Assembly: GCF_026239555.1 (NCBI RefSeq)
Contig: NZ_JAPIVP010000007.1
Location: forward strand, 186,001-250,000
DNA length: 64,000 nt
From: Pedobacter sp. PF22-3
Lineage (GTDB): Bacteria > Bacteroidota > Bacteroidia > Sphingobacteriales > Sphingobacteriaceae
Reading direction: 5' to 3'
Shown: piece by piece, positions 37,369 through 45,609 of the stretch
How the letters are laid out: each line of letters opens with the position of its first letter
Numbering within the stretch: the stretch's first letter is position 1
Notes under the pieces: generated by a model
Seen by the model: only the letters and a program-made list of their open reading frames with translations
What the model was told of the DNA's origin: nothing
Databases searched by the model: none
Translations under genes and position numbers: made by a program

Positions 37369-38344
37369 AAAAATTGAGTTTAAAAACGAAATAAGTGCCT
37401 AAGATAGCAGGAATTATAATATTAATGAGCCAAATACTGGCAGTACATGCAATAACTGCCACATGCTGATCGGTTACATGTTTAAAGAGTTCAACCGCAG
37501 TTACACTTCTAATGCCTACATCGAATAGATCTAATGAAGGTAACGCCGACTGTACCAAAAATAGCAAACAGGTCATCATCACAATATCTGCATAATCCAA
37601 GCCAGGTACCAGCCAAATAAAAAGGATAAAATATTGCGAACTGAATATCAGGTAACGGGCAAAACAATAAGTAATAATTTTGAATAGTTCCCTTTTTTTG
37701 TATCGGGCTAAAATGCTATAAAATTTCTTGTATTTCCTGGTGAATTTGAAGGACAATAAAATCCCGTTTAACCAACGGATGTTAAAGTAAAAAACCAGAA
37801 AAAAAAGGCAGAAAATTACCGCAAAAAAAACCAGTGCAATAAATAATACCTTATCGATCGGGATAAAGCGGTACACGAAAAAGCAGGCTGCAATAGCCCC
37901 AAAAACATTTGTTAATACCAATTGACCGATGCTGCCTACACTCATGGCTACTATCCCAACAATTCTCCTCCGTGGGGAAAGGAAAAACACACGCCCTCCA
38001 TATTCTCCTAATCTGTTTGGTGTAAAAATAGCAAGCGTTAAACCACAAAAAACTGATTCGATAGCCCTGTAAAAACTGATCGGTTCGATATGGCTCATCA
38101 GGTATTTCCATTTGCCTGCCTCTAAAAACCAGTTTACAAACATCAGGAGTACAACTATCCCGATTACCGTGATTATTTCTATTTGAGGAATATCTTTTAA
38201 TAAGGTACTGAAATCGTGCAGATTTTTATTCGCAACGAGTTTATGGTAAATAAACCAAAAAGCAAATATTACAATTGCAACTTTGATAAAAAGCGATAAT
38301 ATTTTTTTGTTCTTGCCTGTCAAGATTATCTTTTTAGTTTGCAA
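37346..38344 (-). CDS. Lysylphosphatidylglycerol synthase TM-region (UPF0104) protein
   Basis: The protein has 332 residues and about eight hydrophobic helices. The segment FTPNRLGEYGGRVFFLSP is the most conserved word of the MprF-flippase/UPF0104 family; the later ALPSLDLFDVGIRS is typical as well. Unlike MprF it has no C-terminal aminoacyl-transferase domain, so it may move a glycolipid or isoprenoid-linked product, perhaps that of the neighbouring glycosyltransferase. The only upstream starts are TTG (38344 or 38323). It is divergent from ruvC with 2 bases between. Confidence 0.8.
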   Translation of the reverse strand: MQTKKIILTGKNKKILSLFIKVAIVIFAFWFIYHKLVANKNLHDFSTLLKDIPQIEIITVIGIVVLLMFVNWFLEAGKWKYLMSHIEPISFYRAIESVFCGLTLAIFTPNRLGEYGGRVFFLSPRRRIVGIVAMSVGSIGQLVLTNVFGAIAACFFVYRFIPIDKVLFIALVFFAVIFCLFFLVFYFNIRWLNGILLSFKFTRKYKKFYSILARYKKRELFKIITYCFARYLIFSSQYFILFIWLVPGLDYADIVMMTCLLFLVQSALPSLDLFDVGIRSVTAVELFKHVTDQHVAVIACTASIWLINIIIPAILGTYFVFKLNFFGSLKSN

Positions 38345-38346
38345 AT

Positions 38347-38952
38347 ATGCTTAATATTGCTGTAATGTTGAACGAAAAAAAGGAACGGGTAATTATGGGC
38401 ATTGATCCGGGCACTGCGGTGATGGGTTATGGCGTAATTTTAGAGAAGGGAAATAAAACGGAACTGATTAGTTTGGGCGTAGTTAAAATGACCCATTTAG
38501 ACGATCCTTTTCTTAAGCTTCAGCGGATATTTGAAAAAACGGTGGTGCTGATGGAGCAGTATAAGCCCGATGTATTAGCTATAGAAGCCCCTTTTTATGG
38601 TAAAAATATCCAGGTACTGCTAAAACTTGGCCGTGCACAAGGCATTGCCATTGCTGCCGCACTATCTAAAAATGTGCCCGTAACAGAATATTCTCCACGT
38701 AAGATCAAACAATCCATTACAGGCAGCGGAAACGCCACCAAAGAGCAGGTAGCTGCCATGTTGCAACGTTTACTCAATTTTAAAGAAACACCAGAGTTTT
38801 TAGATGCTACGGATGGTTTGGCTGTTGCAGTTTGCCATTCCTTTCAGAAAATTACCTCAGGTGGCAAATCTAAAACCTATTCGGGCTGGGAATCTTTTGT
38901 GAGCGATAATAAAACTAAGGTTAAAGGTATAGCGGTTAAGGCAAAGAAATAG
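38347..38952 (+). CDS. ruvC: Holliday junction endodeoxyribonuclease RuvC
   Basis: The protein has 201 residues. The RNase H-like fold starts with MGIDPGTAVMGYG (first catalytic Asp, residue 20), AIEAPFYGKNIQ (Glu), then TGSGNATKEQV and LDATDGLAVAVCH with the last two acids. RuvC resolves Holliday junctions as a dimer with RuvAB, which are not in the window. The start may be the ATG at 38347 or 38365. It is divergent from the envelope operon. Confidence 0.93.
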   Translation: MLNIAVMLNEKKERVIMGIDPGTAVMGYGVILEKGNKTELISLGVVKMTHLDDPFLKLQRIFEKTVVLMEQYKPDVLAIEAPFYGKNIQVLLKLGRAQGIAIAAALSKNVPVTEYSPRKIKQSITGSGNATKEQVAAMLQRLLNFKETPEFLDATDGLAVAVCHSFQKITSGGKSKTYSGWESFVSDNKTKVKGIAVKAKK

Positions 38953-39081
38953 TTCTCATTTCCAAGTTCCGTCACCCTGATCCGATAGCTACAGCATGAC
39001 GATCGCGTTGGTCAGTTGCCCATAATTAAAAAATCTTTATAAAAAATGGTTCGTGCGGACACGAACCATGGGGATAGATTC

Positions 39082-39975
39082 TTATTGCCTGGCCTGATCG
39101 ATCATGTTTTTAGTCGCTTGATCCATTGCCAGTTTATTCTTCCGGATAAAATACTTTATGATGAAGAAGATTGCAAAACCAACCAATATCAACATCCACA
39201 AATTGGAAATAGCAATAATGATTTCTTTAAAAATCGTCCAGCCATTTACAATGCCCAACCACAACCTGTTTATAAATGCCGGACGGTAATCGTACAGGTT
39301 ATCGTTAGCAACAATCATGGTTTTTACGGTATTATCCTGATAAAAATTAAGCGTGATGGTACTAAATTTTACCCGACTATCGATCTGCATATTCTCGATT
39401 TTCTTATCTACATAATCGTCTTTGATATAAAGAGACGATTCCACATTGGTACTTTTTTTTGAGGCTACTTTATTAATCTTTTCAATTGCATCAACTCTAT
39501 TCTGAGCTTTCAGTTTATTGGCCAAATAAGCAATGCTCTGATCGTCCAGCTTCATCGATTGGTGATCGACAAAGACCGCTATTTTTGCAATGGTATTGGT
39601 AAATTCATCTAGTTTTTCAGATGGAATCTTCGCCACCAGATAACCTTCAGTGCGATAGGCTGTAATTTCTTTTAAAGAATCTGTAGATTGTTTTACTTTA
39701 TCCGTTTCCTGGATAGTGCTTTCGATAGAAAACTCCGCAACAGTCCCCCCTTCTCCTTTAATGGTTTTACTCAGCTGTTCTTTGGCCTGCTGCACGTCTT
39801 TAACCCTAAAACGCATATCGGCAGTTTTGATGATTTTCTCAGCGGCAGTACTATCTGCAGATTCTTTGCTCAGAGGCTCCAGCGCTACGGTATCAGCGCC
39901 TGCATATTTTTTATTTTCGTTTTGGCAGCCAAAAATTGTTAAAACTATGGCTATAGCAATAATATTCCTTTTCAT
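39082..39975 (-). CDS. DUF4349 lipoprotein with C-terminal membrane helix
   Basis: The protein has 297 residues. A lipobox ends at the Cys in LTIFGCQNEN (near residue 17). The DUF4349 core follows (IIKTADMRFRVKDVQQAKEQL, GYLVAKIPSEKLDEF, SRVKFSTITLNFYQ). One hydrophobic helix lies near 250-275, then basic residues. DUF4349 proteins are thought to sit in the envelope, but the role is not known. It reads towards ruvC; its 5' side faces the tandem repeats. Confidence 0.85.
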   Translation of the reverse strand: MKRNIIAIAIVLTIFGCQNENKKYAGADTVALEPLSKESADSTAAEKIIKTADMRFRVKDVQQAKEQLSKTIKGEGGTVAEFSIESTIQETDKVKQSTDSLKEITAYRTEGYLVAKIPSEKLDEFTNTIAKIAVFVDHQSMKLDDQSIAYLANKLKAQNRVDAIEKINKVASKKSTNVESSLYIKDDYVDKKIENMQIDSRVKFSTITLNFYQDNTVKTMIVANDNLYDYRPAFINRLWLGIVNGWTIFKEIIIAISNLWMLILVGFAIFFIIKYFIRKNKLAMDQATKNMIDQARQ

Positions 39976-40210
39976 GATTGTGTGGTTCTAAATAAATAAT
40001 CATTTTAAATATTTGCTTCAAATGGCCATTAGAAGTTTTACGTTTTGGGTTGGTTTGCAACGCTCTTTCCAATTAATACTGCAAAGTGCTTTAGGTAACC
40101 CAAAAAACAAAATGTTTATATAGAGATGTTATATAACCTGTATTTCCATAAAGTAAAAACAAAATGCTAATTACAATGTAACCCGAAAGCTACAAGATTA
40201 TTTATTTAGA

Positions 40211-41215
40211 ATAGAAAGGCCTACCTAAGTAATTTAAACCTGACAGGAGCGGACACGAACGCAGTGAAGTAAAGCGGATGGCAGGGCTTTCGGAACCGAT
40301 GCACACAGGAACCTGCTTTTCAAAAAAGAAGATTGCATTTTCAACAACATTGACTGTTGATACCCGAAACTGTGTTATTTTTTGGAAAGCAAATACAGAA
40401 GCCATTGGGTTACAGCAGTCCCGCCATTTGCTTTAGCCCTGATGCTAATTTAGTGCCGATTCATCGGTAAAGAATCAGGCGCTGCCGCTGCTGTCGGGTT
40501 TAAGATAGAAAGGCCTACCTAAGTAATTTAAACCTGACAGTAGCGGACACGAACGCAGTGAAGTAAAGCGGATGGCAGGACTTTCGGAACCGATGCACAC
40601 AGGAACCTGCTTTTCAAAAAAAGAAGATTGCATTTTCAACAACATTGACTGTTGATACCCGAAACTGTGTTATTTTTTTTGGAAAGCAAATACAGAAGCC
40701 GTTGGATTACAGCATTCCCGCCATTTGCTTTAGCCCTGATGCTAATTTAGTGCCGATTCATCGGTAAAGAATCAGGGGCTGCCGCTGCTGTCGGGTTTAA
40801 GATAGAAAGGCCTACCTAAGTAATTTAAACCTGACAGTAGCGGACACGAACGCAGTAAAGTAAAGCGGATGGCAGGGCTTTCGGAACCGATGCACACAGG
40901 AACCTGCTTTTCAAAAAAAGAAGATTGCATTTTCAACAACATTGACTGTTGATACCCGAAACTGTGTTATTTTTTTTGGAAAGCAAATACAGAAGCCGTT
41001 GGATTACAGCATTCCCGCCATTTGCTTTAGCCCTGATCCTAATTTAGTGCCGATTCATCGGTAAAGAATCAGGCGCTGCCGCTGCTGTCGGGTTTAAGAT
41101 AGAAAGGCCTGCCTAAGTAATTAAACCTGACAGTAGCGGACACGAACGCAGTGAAGTAAAGCGGATGGCAGGGCTTTCGGAACCGATGCCCACAGGAACC
41201 TGCTTTTTAGAAAAA
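40211..41215. repeat. Tandem array, 297-base unit, about 3.4 copies
   Basis: The word ATAGAAAGGCCT recurs at 40211, 40505, 40802 and 41099, i.e. every 294-297 bases, with few differences between units. Each unit holds two inverted halves: TAAACCTGACAGTAGCGG ... GCGGATGGCAGGGCTTTCGG and CCGCCATTTGCTTTA ... CCGCTGCTGTCGGGTTTA. No gene fits. The halves belong to the same family as the repeats at 19.7-20.2 kb. The flanks (39976-40210 and 41216-41240) hold nothing else recognisable. Confidence 0.9.
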
Positions 41216-41240
41216 GAGCAGTACTTTATTTAATAAACAA

Positions 41241-41273
41241 AAAAGCCGGTCATGAATAAACATAACCGGCTTT
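41241..41273 (-). terminator. Terminator of the small membrane protein gene
   Basis: AAAGCCGGTCATG pairs with CATAACCGGCTTT. On the minus strand it ends in a T run, about 21 bases past the stop at 41294. Confidence 0.8.
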
Positions 41274-41293
41274 ATATTTTGATAGCAGATCGC

Positions 41294-41512
41294 TTATGCG
41301 TCTAATATTTTGAATACACCTTTAATGGCAATAATTGCACCAATGAACAATACAATCCATGATGCCAATGATACCTGCCAAGAATCGTAAGCGAAACGTG
41401 CGTAAGTACCCACCATGCAAACCAATACACCAAAAATCATTAATTTATAAATTCCTGGCTGGTTAGCCGTTTTCATACTTTCAGTATTGTGCTTTAATTC
41501 GTTGTTCTCCAT
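41294..41512 (-). CDS. Small two-helix membrane protein
   Basis: The protein has 72 residues with an acidic/basic N-terminus (about 20 residues) and two hydrophobic helices (YKLMIFGVLVCMVGTYARF and VSLASWIVLFIGAIIAIKG). It has a plausible -7 box TACTTTTG 23-30 bases before the ATG (plus 41535-41542) and its own terminator, which supports it being real. No function or family is recognised. Confidence 0.7.
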   Translation of the reverse strand: MENNELKHNTESMKTANQPGIYKLMIFGVLVCMVGTYARFAYDSWQVSLASWIVLFIGAIIAIKGVFKILDA

Positions 41513-41569
41513 AATGTTTATTTTTATGATGCTGCAAAAGTAATACTTATTGCCGAATAATGCTAAAAC

Positions 41570-42334
41570 TTAGTAACTTTTTAATCTTTCTAACCTTTGT
41601 TTAGCTTTATCCTTATCACTAAGTTTTTCTCCCTGATACAAAGGCTTTTCCCAATCACCGTACATTGGGTTGGGCAACACGATATACTTTGTTCCAAATA
41701 GGTTCTGATTTGCGTTTACCTGCTCGAAGGTATTTTTATTTTCGCGATAAAAAACATTGCTGAAATCGCTTAAATTATCGCCGCATAACAATAGAATATT
41801 GTACATTTCGCTAATTTTTTGGCGCCGTGGCTCTTTATTTGAGGTTCCTTTTGAAACGATTAAATGTGCATCATCTGCATAAGGGAAGCCAAAGTGCTGC
41901 AGATTTTTTAACGTAGCTGCATAATCTTTTTCACCGCGGTTGCTCACATAAAAGGTTTCGATGCTCTTTGATGCTGCAAACTTTAAAAAAGCCAATGCAC
42001 CCGGAACAGTATCGGCCTGAGCCAGATTTGTCCATTCGGTCCAGTCTTCCGACACATAACTTAGTCCTTTTTTAATTTCATGCCCCTGGAAAGCTGAATT
42101 GTCTAGAACCGTTTCATCAATATCAACAATCACACAATTTGGTTTTCTACTTGTATCTGCCCACAAAGCTTCTTTTAACGATAAACGTGCAAAATTGTAG
42201 GCCTGGAAACACAGTGAACGGTATTCTCCCGAAGTTTGCTGCCAAAGCACTGCATTGGTATAATCACGGGCTGGATTTTGGGCTTTCACCAAAAATGGAA
42301 CAAGCGATAAGATAATGAGGATGTATTTTTTCAT
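41570..42334 (-). CDS. 5'-nucleotidase, lipoprotein e(P4) family (class C acid phosphatase)
   Basis: The protein has 254 residues with a signal peptide ending VKAQ. The HAD motif is IVDIDETVLDN, with D71 and D73. Further family words are YVSNRGEKDY (motif II), KEPRRQKI (Lys/Arg) and LLCGDNLSDF (motif III). It dephosphorylates nucleoside monophosphates and other small phosphates in the periplasm. Unlike Haemophilus e(P4) it has no lipobox Cys at the signal cleavage site, so it may be soluble. Confidence 0.9.
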   Translation of the reverse strand: MKKYILIILSLVPFLVKAQNPARDYTNAVLWQQTSGEYRSLCFQAYNFARLSLKEALWADTSRKPNCVIVDIDETVLDNSAFQGHEIKKGLSYVSEDWTEWTNLAQADTVPGALAFLKFAASKSIETFYVSNRGEKDYAATLKNLQHFGFPYADDAHLIVSKGTSNKEPRRQKISEMYNILLLCGDNLSDFSNVFYRENKNTFEQVNANQNLFGTKYIVLPNPMYGDWEKPLYQGEKLSDKDKAKQRLERLKSY

Positions 42335-42500
42335 AACCTGATATTAGGCTACAAAGATATTAAAAGGCGATAATTAACCGGACCAAAAAAAATCTATATA
42401 AAATTTAAAAAAATACATTTCCATCAAAGAATAGCTACTAACCTTAACCAATACTCAGAATAATTTTCCTATCAATTAAAATTTTAGTTATAAAAATAAC

Positions 42501-42508
42501 TATTTTTG
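42501..42508 (+). promoter_or_regulatory. -7 box upstream of the lipoprotein gene
   Basis: TATTTTTG matches TAnnTTTG. It lies 27 bases before the ATG at 42535, with a TTTTAG word about 16 bases further upstream. Confidence 0.5.
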
Positions 42509-42534
42509 GGCACACACAAATAAAATCAATTACG

Positions 42535-43242
42535 ATGAAAAACAAACACTTACTAGGGATAGCTATTGCCCTATTTTTCTTTGCAGCCTGCAAGAAGGAC
42601 AATCCGATTATTGAACCGCCAGTAGTTATCGAAAAAGAAGACCCTTTAGAATATGCTCACGACAGCATTTCTTACAGTATCGATGGGATCACTTATAAGC
42701 TATCTGAATATTCCAGTTTATCCGGAGCCGGTAATCGTCAACCGTATTCAAAAGTAGATTCAATTGTCGGCAATGCTTATTATATATCTGGCATTAAAGA
42801 TTCAGTTTTATACTCACGGGATTATGGAATATATACTGATGGAAAAAAAGTCGATGTAATATTTATTAAAACTTATAAAAAAACATCGATGTTGCAATCA
42901 CTGATTTTGAGGCCAAAAGATGTTATGGATTTATTTACAGTCGGGACAAGAAATTATGCGCTGGACTATGATAGGGATAATATACAAAATGGTGTTGCAA
43001 TAAGCCTATCTGATGGATATAAAACATATGGTTCAGACGATTTTCGAAGACCTCCACTATTAAGCTCTGATGCTCAAAAGAATTCAAAATTTGAAATCAC
43101 AAGTTTAAAGACATTAAAGTCGGGCACATATATTTTAGAAGCTAAATTTAATGCAATGGTTTACAATGAAAAGAATGTGAGTAAAAAATTAGAAAACGGA
43201 TATTTGAGATTAGTTATGGATAAATATGATTTAATATTATAA
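42535..43242 (+). CDS. Lipoprotein of unknown function
   Basis: The protein has 235 residues with a clear lipobox (FFFAACKKDNP, Cys near 19). The mature part is rich in Tyr, Ser and Asp and reads as a beta-rich domain (YSIDGITYKLSEYSS, YIFLA-like strands to the end LVMDKYDLIL). It resembles short Bacteroidota lipoproteins with a DUF5025-like layout but I cannot assign it. It is alone, with a promoter upstream and a hairpin downstream. Confidence 0.65.
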   Translation: MKNKHLLGIAIALFFFAACKKDNPIIEPPVVIEKEDPLEYAHDSISYSIDGITYKLSEYSSLSGAGNRQPYSKVDSIVGNAYYISGIKDSVLYSRDYGIYTDGKKVDVIFIKTYKKTSMLQSLILRPKDVMDLFTVGTRNYALDYDRDNIQNGVAISLSDGYKTYGSDDFRRPPLLSSDAQKNSKFEITSLKTLKSGTYILEAKFNAMVYNEKNVSKKLENGYLRLVMDKYDLIL

Positions 43243-43249
43243 ATAACTA

Positions 43250-43283
43250 AGATGCCCATTGCAATTTAAAAGAATGGGCATCT
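43250..43283. terminator. Hairpin between convergent genes
   Basis: AGATGCCCATT and AATGGGCATCT are perfect 11-base arms with a 12-base loop, between the lipoprotein stop and the ATPase stop. It can serve both strands; T runs are weak. Confidence 0.6.
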
Positions 43284-43302
43284 CAGTTTATCAATGAATG
43301 AT

Positions 43303-44430
43303 TTAACCATTCAAAAAACTTCCTCTATCGGTTTTTGATACCAATAATGTTTCTGCACCAGGATAAGCATTGGTAAAAGTAAGCGGAATTTTATTTTTCC
43401 CTCTTTCGCTCCATTTAAACTCAACGGCCAAGAATTTCTCTTTTGTTTTTTCTATATAATCAATTTCCTGTTGTTGCGTGGTACGCCAGAAAAAGCATGA
43501 TGACTCTATCTGGTTCTGGTGCAAAAACTTCATCCGCTCAGCAATCATATAATTTTCGAAAAGTGCGCCAACATCATTCCTATTAGCTAAAGGGTTGAAA
43601 TTCCGGGTAATGGCATTCACAATACCCGTATCGTAAAAATAGATTTTCTTATTTTTTTTAATCTCATTACGCACATTACCAGCAAAAGCAGGTAAACTAA
43701 ACACCACAAACGATTTTTCAAGCAAACTGATGTACTTGTCAACCGTTTTCTGATCAGCCTTTACCAATTGTGCCAGCTCAGAAAAGTTAACTTCACTCCC
43801 AATCTGCAATGCCAGTGCCTTTACAATTTTTTCGAAAAGTAGCGGCTTTTTAACATCTTCCAAAGTGAAGAGGTCTTTATAGAGATAACTATCTGCGAGT
43901 AATTTTAAATGCTCTTCTGCACTTTGCGGATCGTTGATGATTTCCGGATAGGATCCATAAATTAACCGCTGTTCCAATGACCTTTCTTCGGTAATAAAAT
44001 CACTATCATTTACCAGCTCTGCGTATGAAAATGGTAAAAGCATCATTTCATATTTTCTACCGGTTAAGGGCTCGTTTATTTTGCCTGATAACTCAAACGC
44101 TGATGAACCCGTGGCAATAACCTGAACAGGTTTAAAGCGGTCTACAATGATTTTGATGAGCAAGCCTACATCATTGATCCGTTGGGCCTCATCTATAAAA
44201 AGTACTTCGTAACCCGCGAGCATTTGTGCTATTTGTGCCGCATTAGGTTTAGCCAAAGTTTCTCTTACATCCACATCATCCCCATTGAGGTATAGGGTCT
44301 TTTTATCAACCTTTGCCAATAACTGCTCAACAAAAGTAGTTTTACCGGTTTGGCGTGGTCCAAAGATAATAAAGGCTTTCCCTTTAAAAAGCCTAGCAAA
44401 AGCGTAATCCAACTGTTTACGAACAATCAT
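43303..44430 (-). CDS. AAA ATPase with DUF4143 C-terminal domain
   Basis: The protein has 375 residues. Walker A GPRQTGKTTF lies at about 24-33 and Walker B VLFIDEAQR near 75. The lid region (TGSSAFELSGKINEPLTGRKYEMMLLPFSYAEL) and the DUF4143 nuclease-like end (INAI..RNFNPLANRNDVGALFENYMIAE, CFFWRTTQQQEIDYIE) follow. This family is common in bacteria; some members have been linked to toxin-antitoxin or defence contexts, but the role of most is unknown. The promoter region carries repeated palindromes (see next entry). Confidence 0.85.
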   Translation of the reverse strand: MIVRKQLDYAFARLFKGKAFIIFGPRQTGKTTFVEQLLAKVDKKTLYLNGDDVDVRETLAKPNAAQIAQMLAGYEVLFIDEAQRINDVGLLIKIIVDRFKPVQVIATGSSAFELSGKINEPLTGRKYEMMLLPFSYAELVNDSDFITEERSLEQRLIYGSYPEIINDPQSAEEHLKLLADSYLYKDLFTLEDVKKPLLFEKIVKALALQIGSEVNFSELAQLVKADQKTVDKYISLLEKSFVVFSLPAFAGNVRNEIKKNKKIYFYDTGIVNAITRNFNPLANRNDVGALFENYMIAERMKFLHQNQIESSCFFWRTTQQQEIDYIEKTKEKFLAVEFKWSERGKNKIPLTFTNAYPGAETLLVSKTDRGSFLNG

Positions 44431-44440
44431 AATAAAATAT

Positions 44441-44540
44441 ACTTATACAAAAGTATAATTATTTTAGATTACAATCCATAAAAAACATAATTATTTTGGA
44501 TTACAATCCATAAAAAACATAATTATTCTGGATTAATATT
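44441..44540 (-). promoter_or_regulatory. ATPase promoter with three 32-base operator-like repeats
   Basis: The -7 box TACTTTTG (plus 44448-44455) lies 18 bases before the ATG. A TTG 16 bases upstream of it falls inside the palindrome GGATT-AC-AATCC. Copies of the unit ATAATTATTTTGGATTACAA begin at 44455, 44487 and 44519, exactly 32 bases apart; the third is partial. A TATACTT/AAGTATA dyad overlaps the -7 box. A spacing of about three helical turns fits cooperative repressor binding. Confidence 0.6.
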
Positions 44541-44553
44541 AGATTAAATCAAT

Positions 44554-44587
44554 AAAAAGCCCATCTCAATTAAGAAATGGGCTTTTT
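44554..44587 (-). terminator. Terminator of the atp operon
   Basis: AAAAAGCCCAT and ATGGGCTTTTT form 11-base arms, about 50 bases past the atpG stop at 44637, with T residues after the stem on the minus strand. Confidence 0.85.
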
Positions 44588-44636
44588 ATTTTATGCAATT
44601 AGTACTGCAAACTCAAAACTGAGAACTTGAAACCTA

Positions 44637-45533
44637 CTATCCGTTTAATGCTGCTGCACCACTTACAATCTCAGTTAATTCAGTTGTAATTGCTGCCTGA
44701 CGTGCCTGGTTATATGAAAGTTTTAAGGCTTTTAATAATTCACCTGCATTTTCAGTTGCTTTATCCATTGATGTCATACGTGCACCGTGCTCAGAAGCAT
44801 GAGAATCCAACACAGCTTTGTACAACTGGATTTTAATTGATTTAGGAATTAATTGTTCTACAATTTCTTCTTGAGAAGGCTCTAAAATATAATCAACGTT
44901 AGTTGTTTTCTTATCGGTTTTTAGATCTGCCGGTGTTTCTTCTGCTTTAGGCAAAGGCAATAACTGCTCAGTAGTAATAAACTGAACTGCTGCGTTTCTA
45001 AAACGGTTATACACCACTTCTACTTTATCAAAGTCACCTTTAATAAAACCAGCCATAATCGCATCCGTAATTTTGGTTACGTTTTCGAAAGTTAAAGCCG
45101 AATATACTTCGTTATTGTTACCAATAACATTGTATTTACGTTTTTCGTAAAAATCCTGAGTTTTCTTACCGATAGAAATAATGCTCACATTCCCGTTTTT
45201 CAACTGTTCGCTATATTTCTCAGCAATTAAATTATTGGCCGCTTTAATTACGTTCATGTTAAAAGCTCCAGCCAAACCACGGTTTGATGAAACAGTAACA
45301 ATTAAAACCTTATTGGGCTCACGCTCCTGGATAAAGGGTGATGAAGAGCCTTCCAAACTTGCAGATAGATTACCTAAAATCTCTTTCAGTTTAGTTGCAT
45401 AAGGACGTAAAGCGATAATTGCATTGGTAGCACGTTTCAACTTAGCCGCCGAAACCATTTTCATAGCTTTGGTAATCTGCTGTGTTGACTGTACAGATGC
45501 AATCCGGTTTCTTACTTCTTTTAAATTAGCCAT
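44637..45533 (-). CDS. atpG: ATP synthase F1 subunit gamma
   Basis: The protein has 298 residues. It starts MANLKEVRNRIASVQSTQQITKAMKMVSA, the conserved N-terminal coil of the rotor shaft, and ends SYNQARQAAITTELTEIVSGAAAL, the conserved C-terminal coil. The central fold is present (VSSNRGLAGAFN). It rotates inside the alpha/beta hexamer. It is last in the operon, 76 bases after atpA, and is followed by the terminator. Confidence 0.96.
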   Translation of the reverse strand: MANLKEVRNRIASVQSTQQITKAMKMVSAAKLKRATNAIIALRPYATKLKEILGNLSASLEGSSSPFIQEREPNKVLIVTVSSNRGLAGAFNMNVIKAANNLIAEKYSEQLKNGNVSIISIGKKTQDFYEKRKYNVIGNNNEVYSALTFENVTKITDAIMAGFIKGDFDKVEVVYNRFRNAAVQFITTEQLLPLPKAEETPADLKTDKKTTNVDYILEPSQEEIVEQLIPKSIKIQLYKAVLDSHASEHGARMTSMDKATENAGELLKALKLSYNQARQAAITTELTEIVSGAAALNG

Positions 45534-45609
45534 TCTTTAGTTTTGCGTGGAGCGAAGGGCGTTGAGCGTCCGGCCATCGCCTAACGCTTAACGCCCTGCA
45601 CTTAGCTTA
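45534..45609. repeat. GCG-rich filler between atpA and atpG
   Basis: The spacer contains GCGTGGAGCG, GGCGTTGAGCG, CGCCTAACGC and TTAACGCCC words forming imperfect inverted repeats. It belongs to the same family as the spacers at 47185-47379 and 47920-47980. Confidence 0.65.

Noticed and set aside
40211..41215. CRISPR array
   Set aside because: The repeats are 297 bases, tandem and without unique spacers; no cas genes are near.
44455..44540. CRISPR-like short repeats
   Set aside because: The 32-base units are directly adjacent with no spacers and sit on a promoter.
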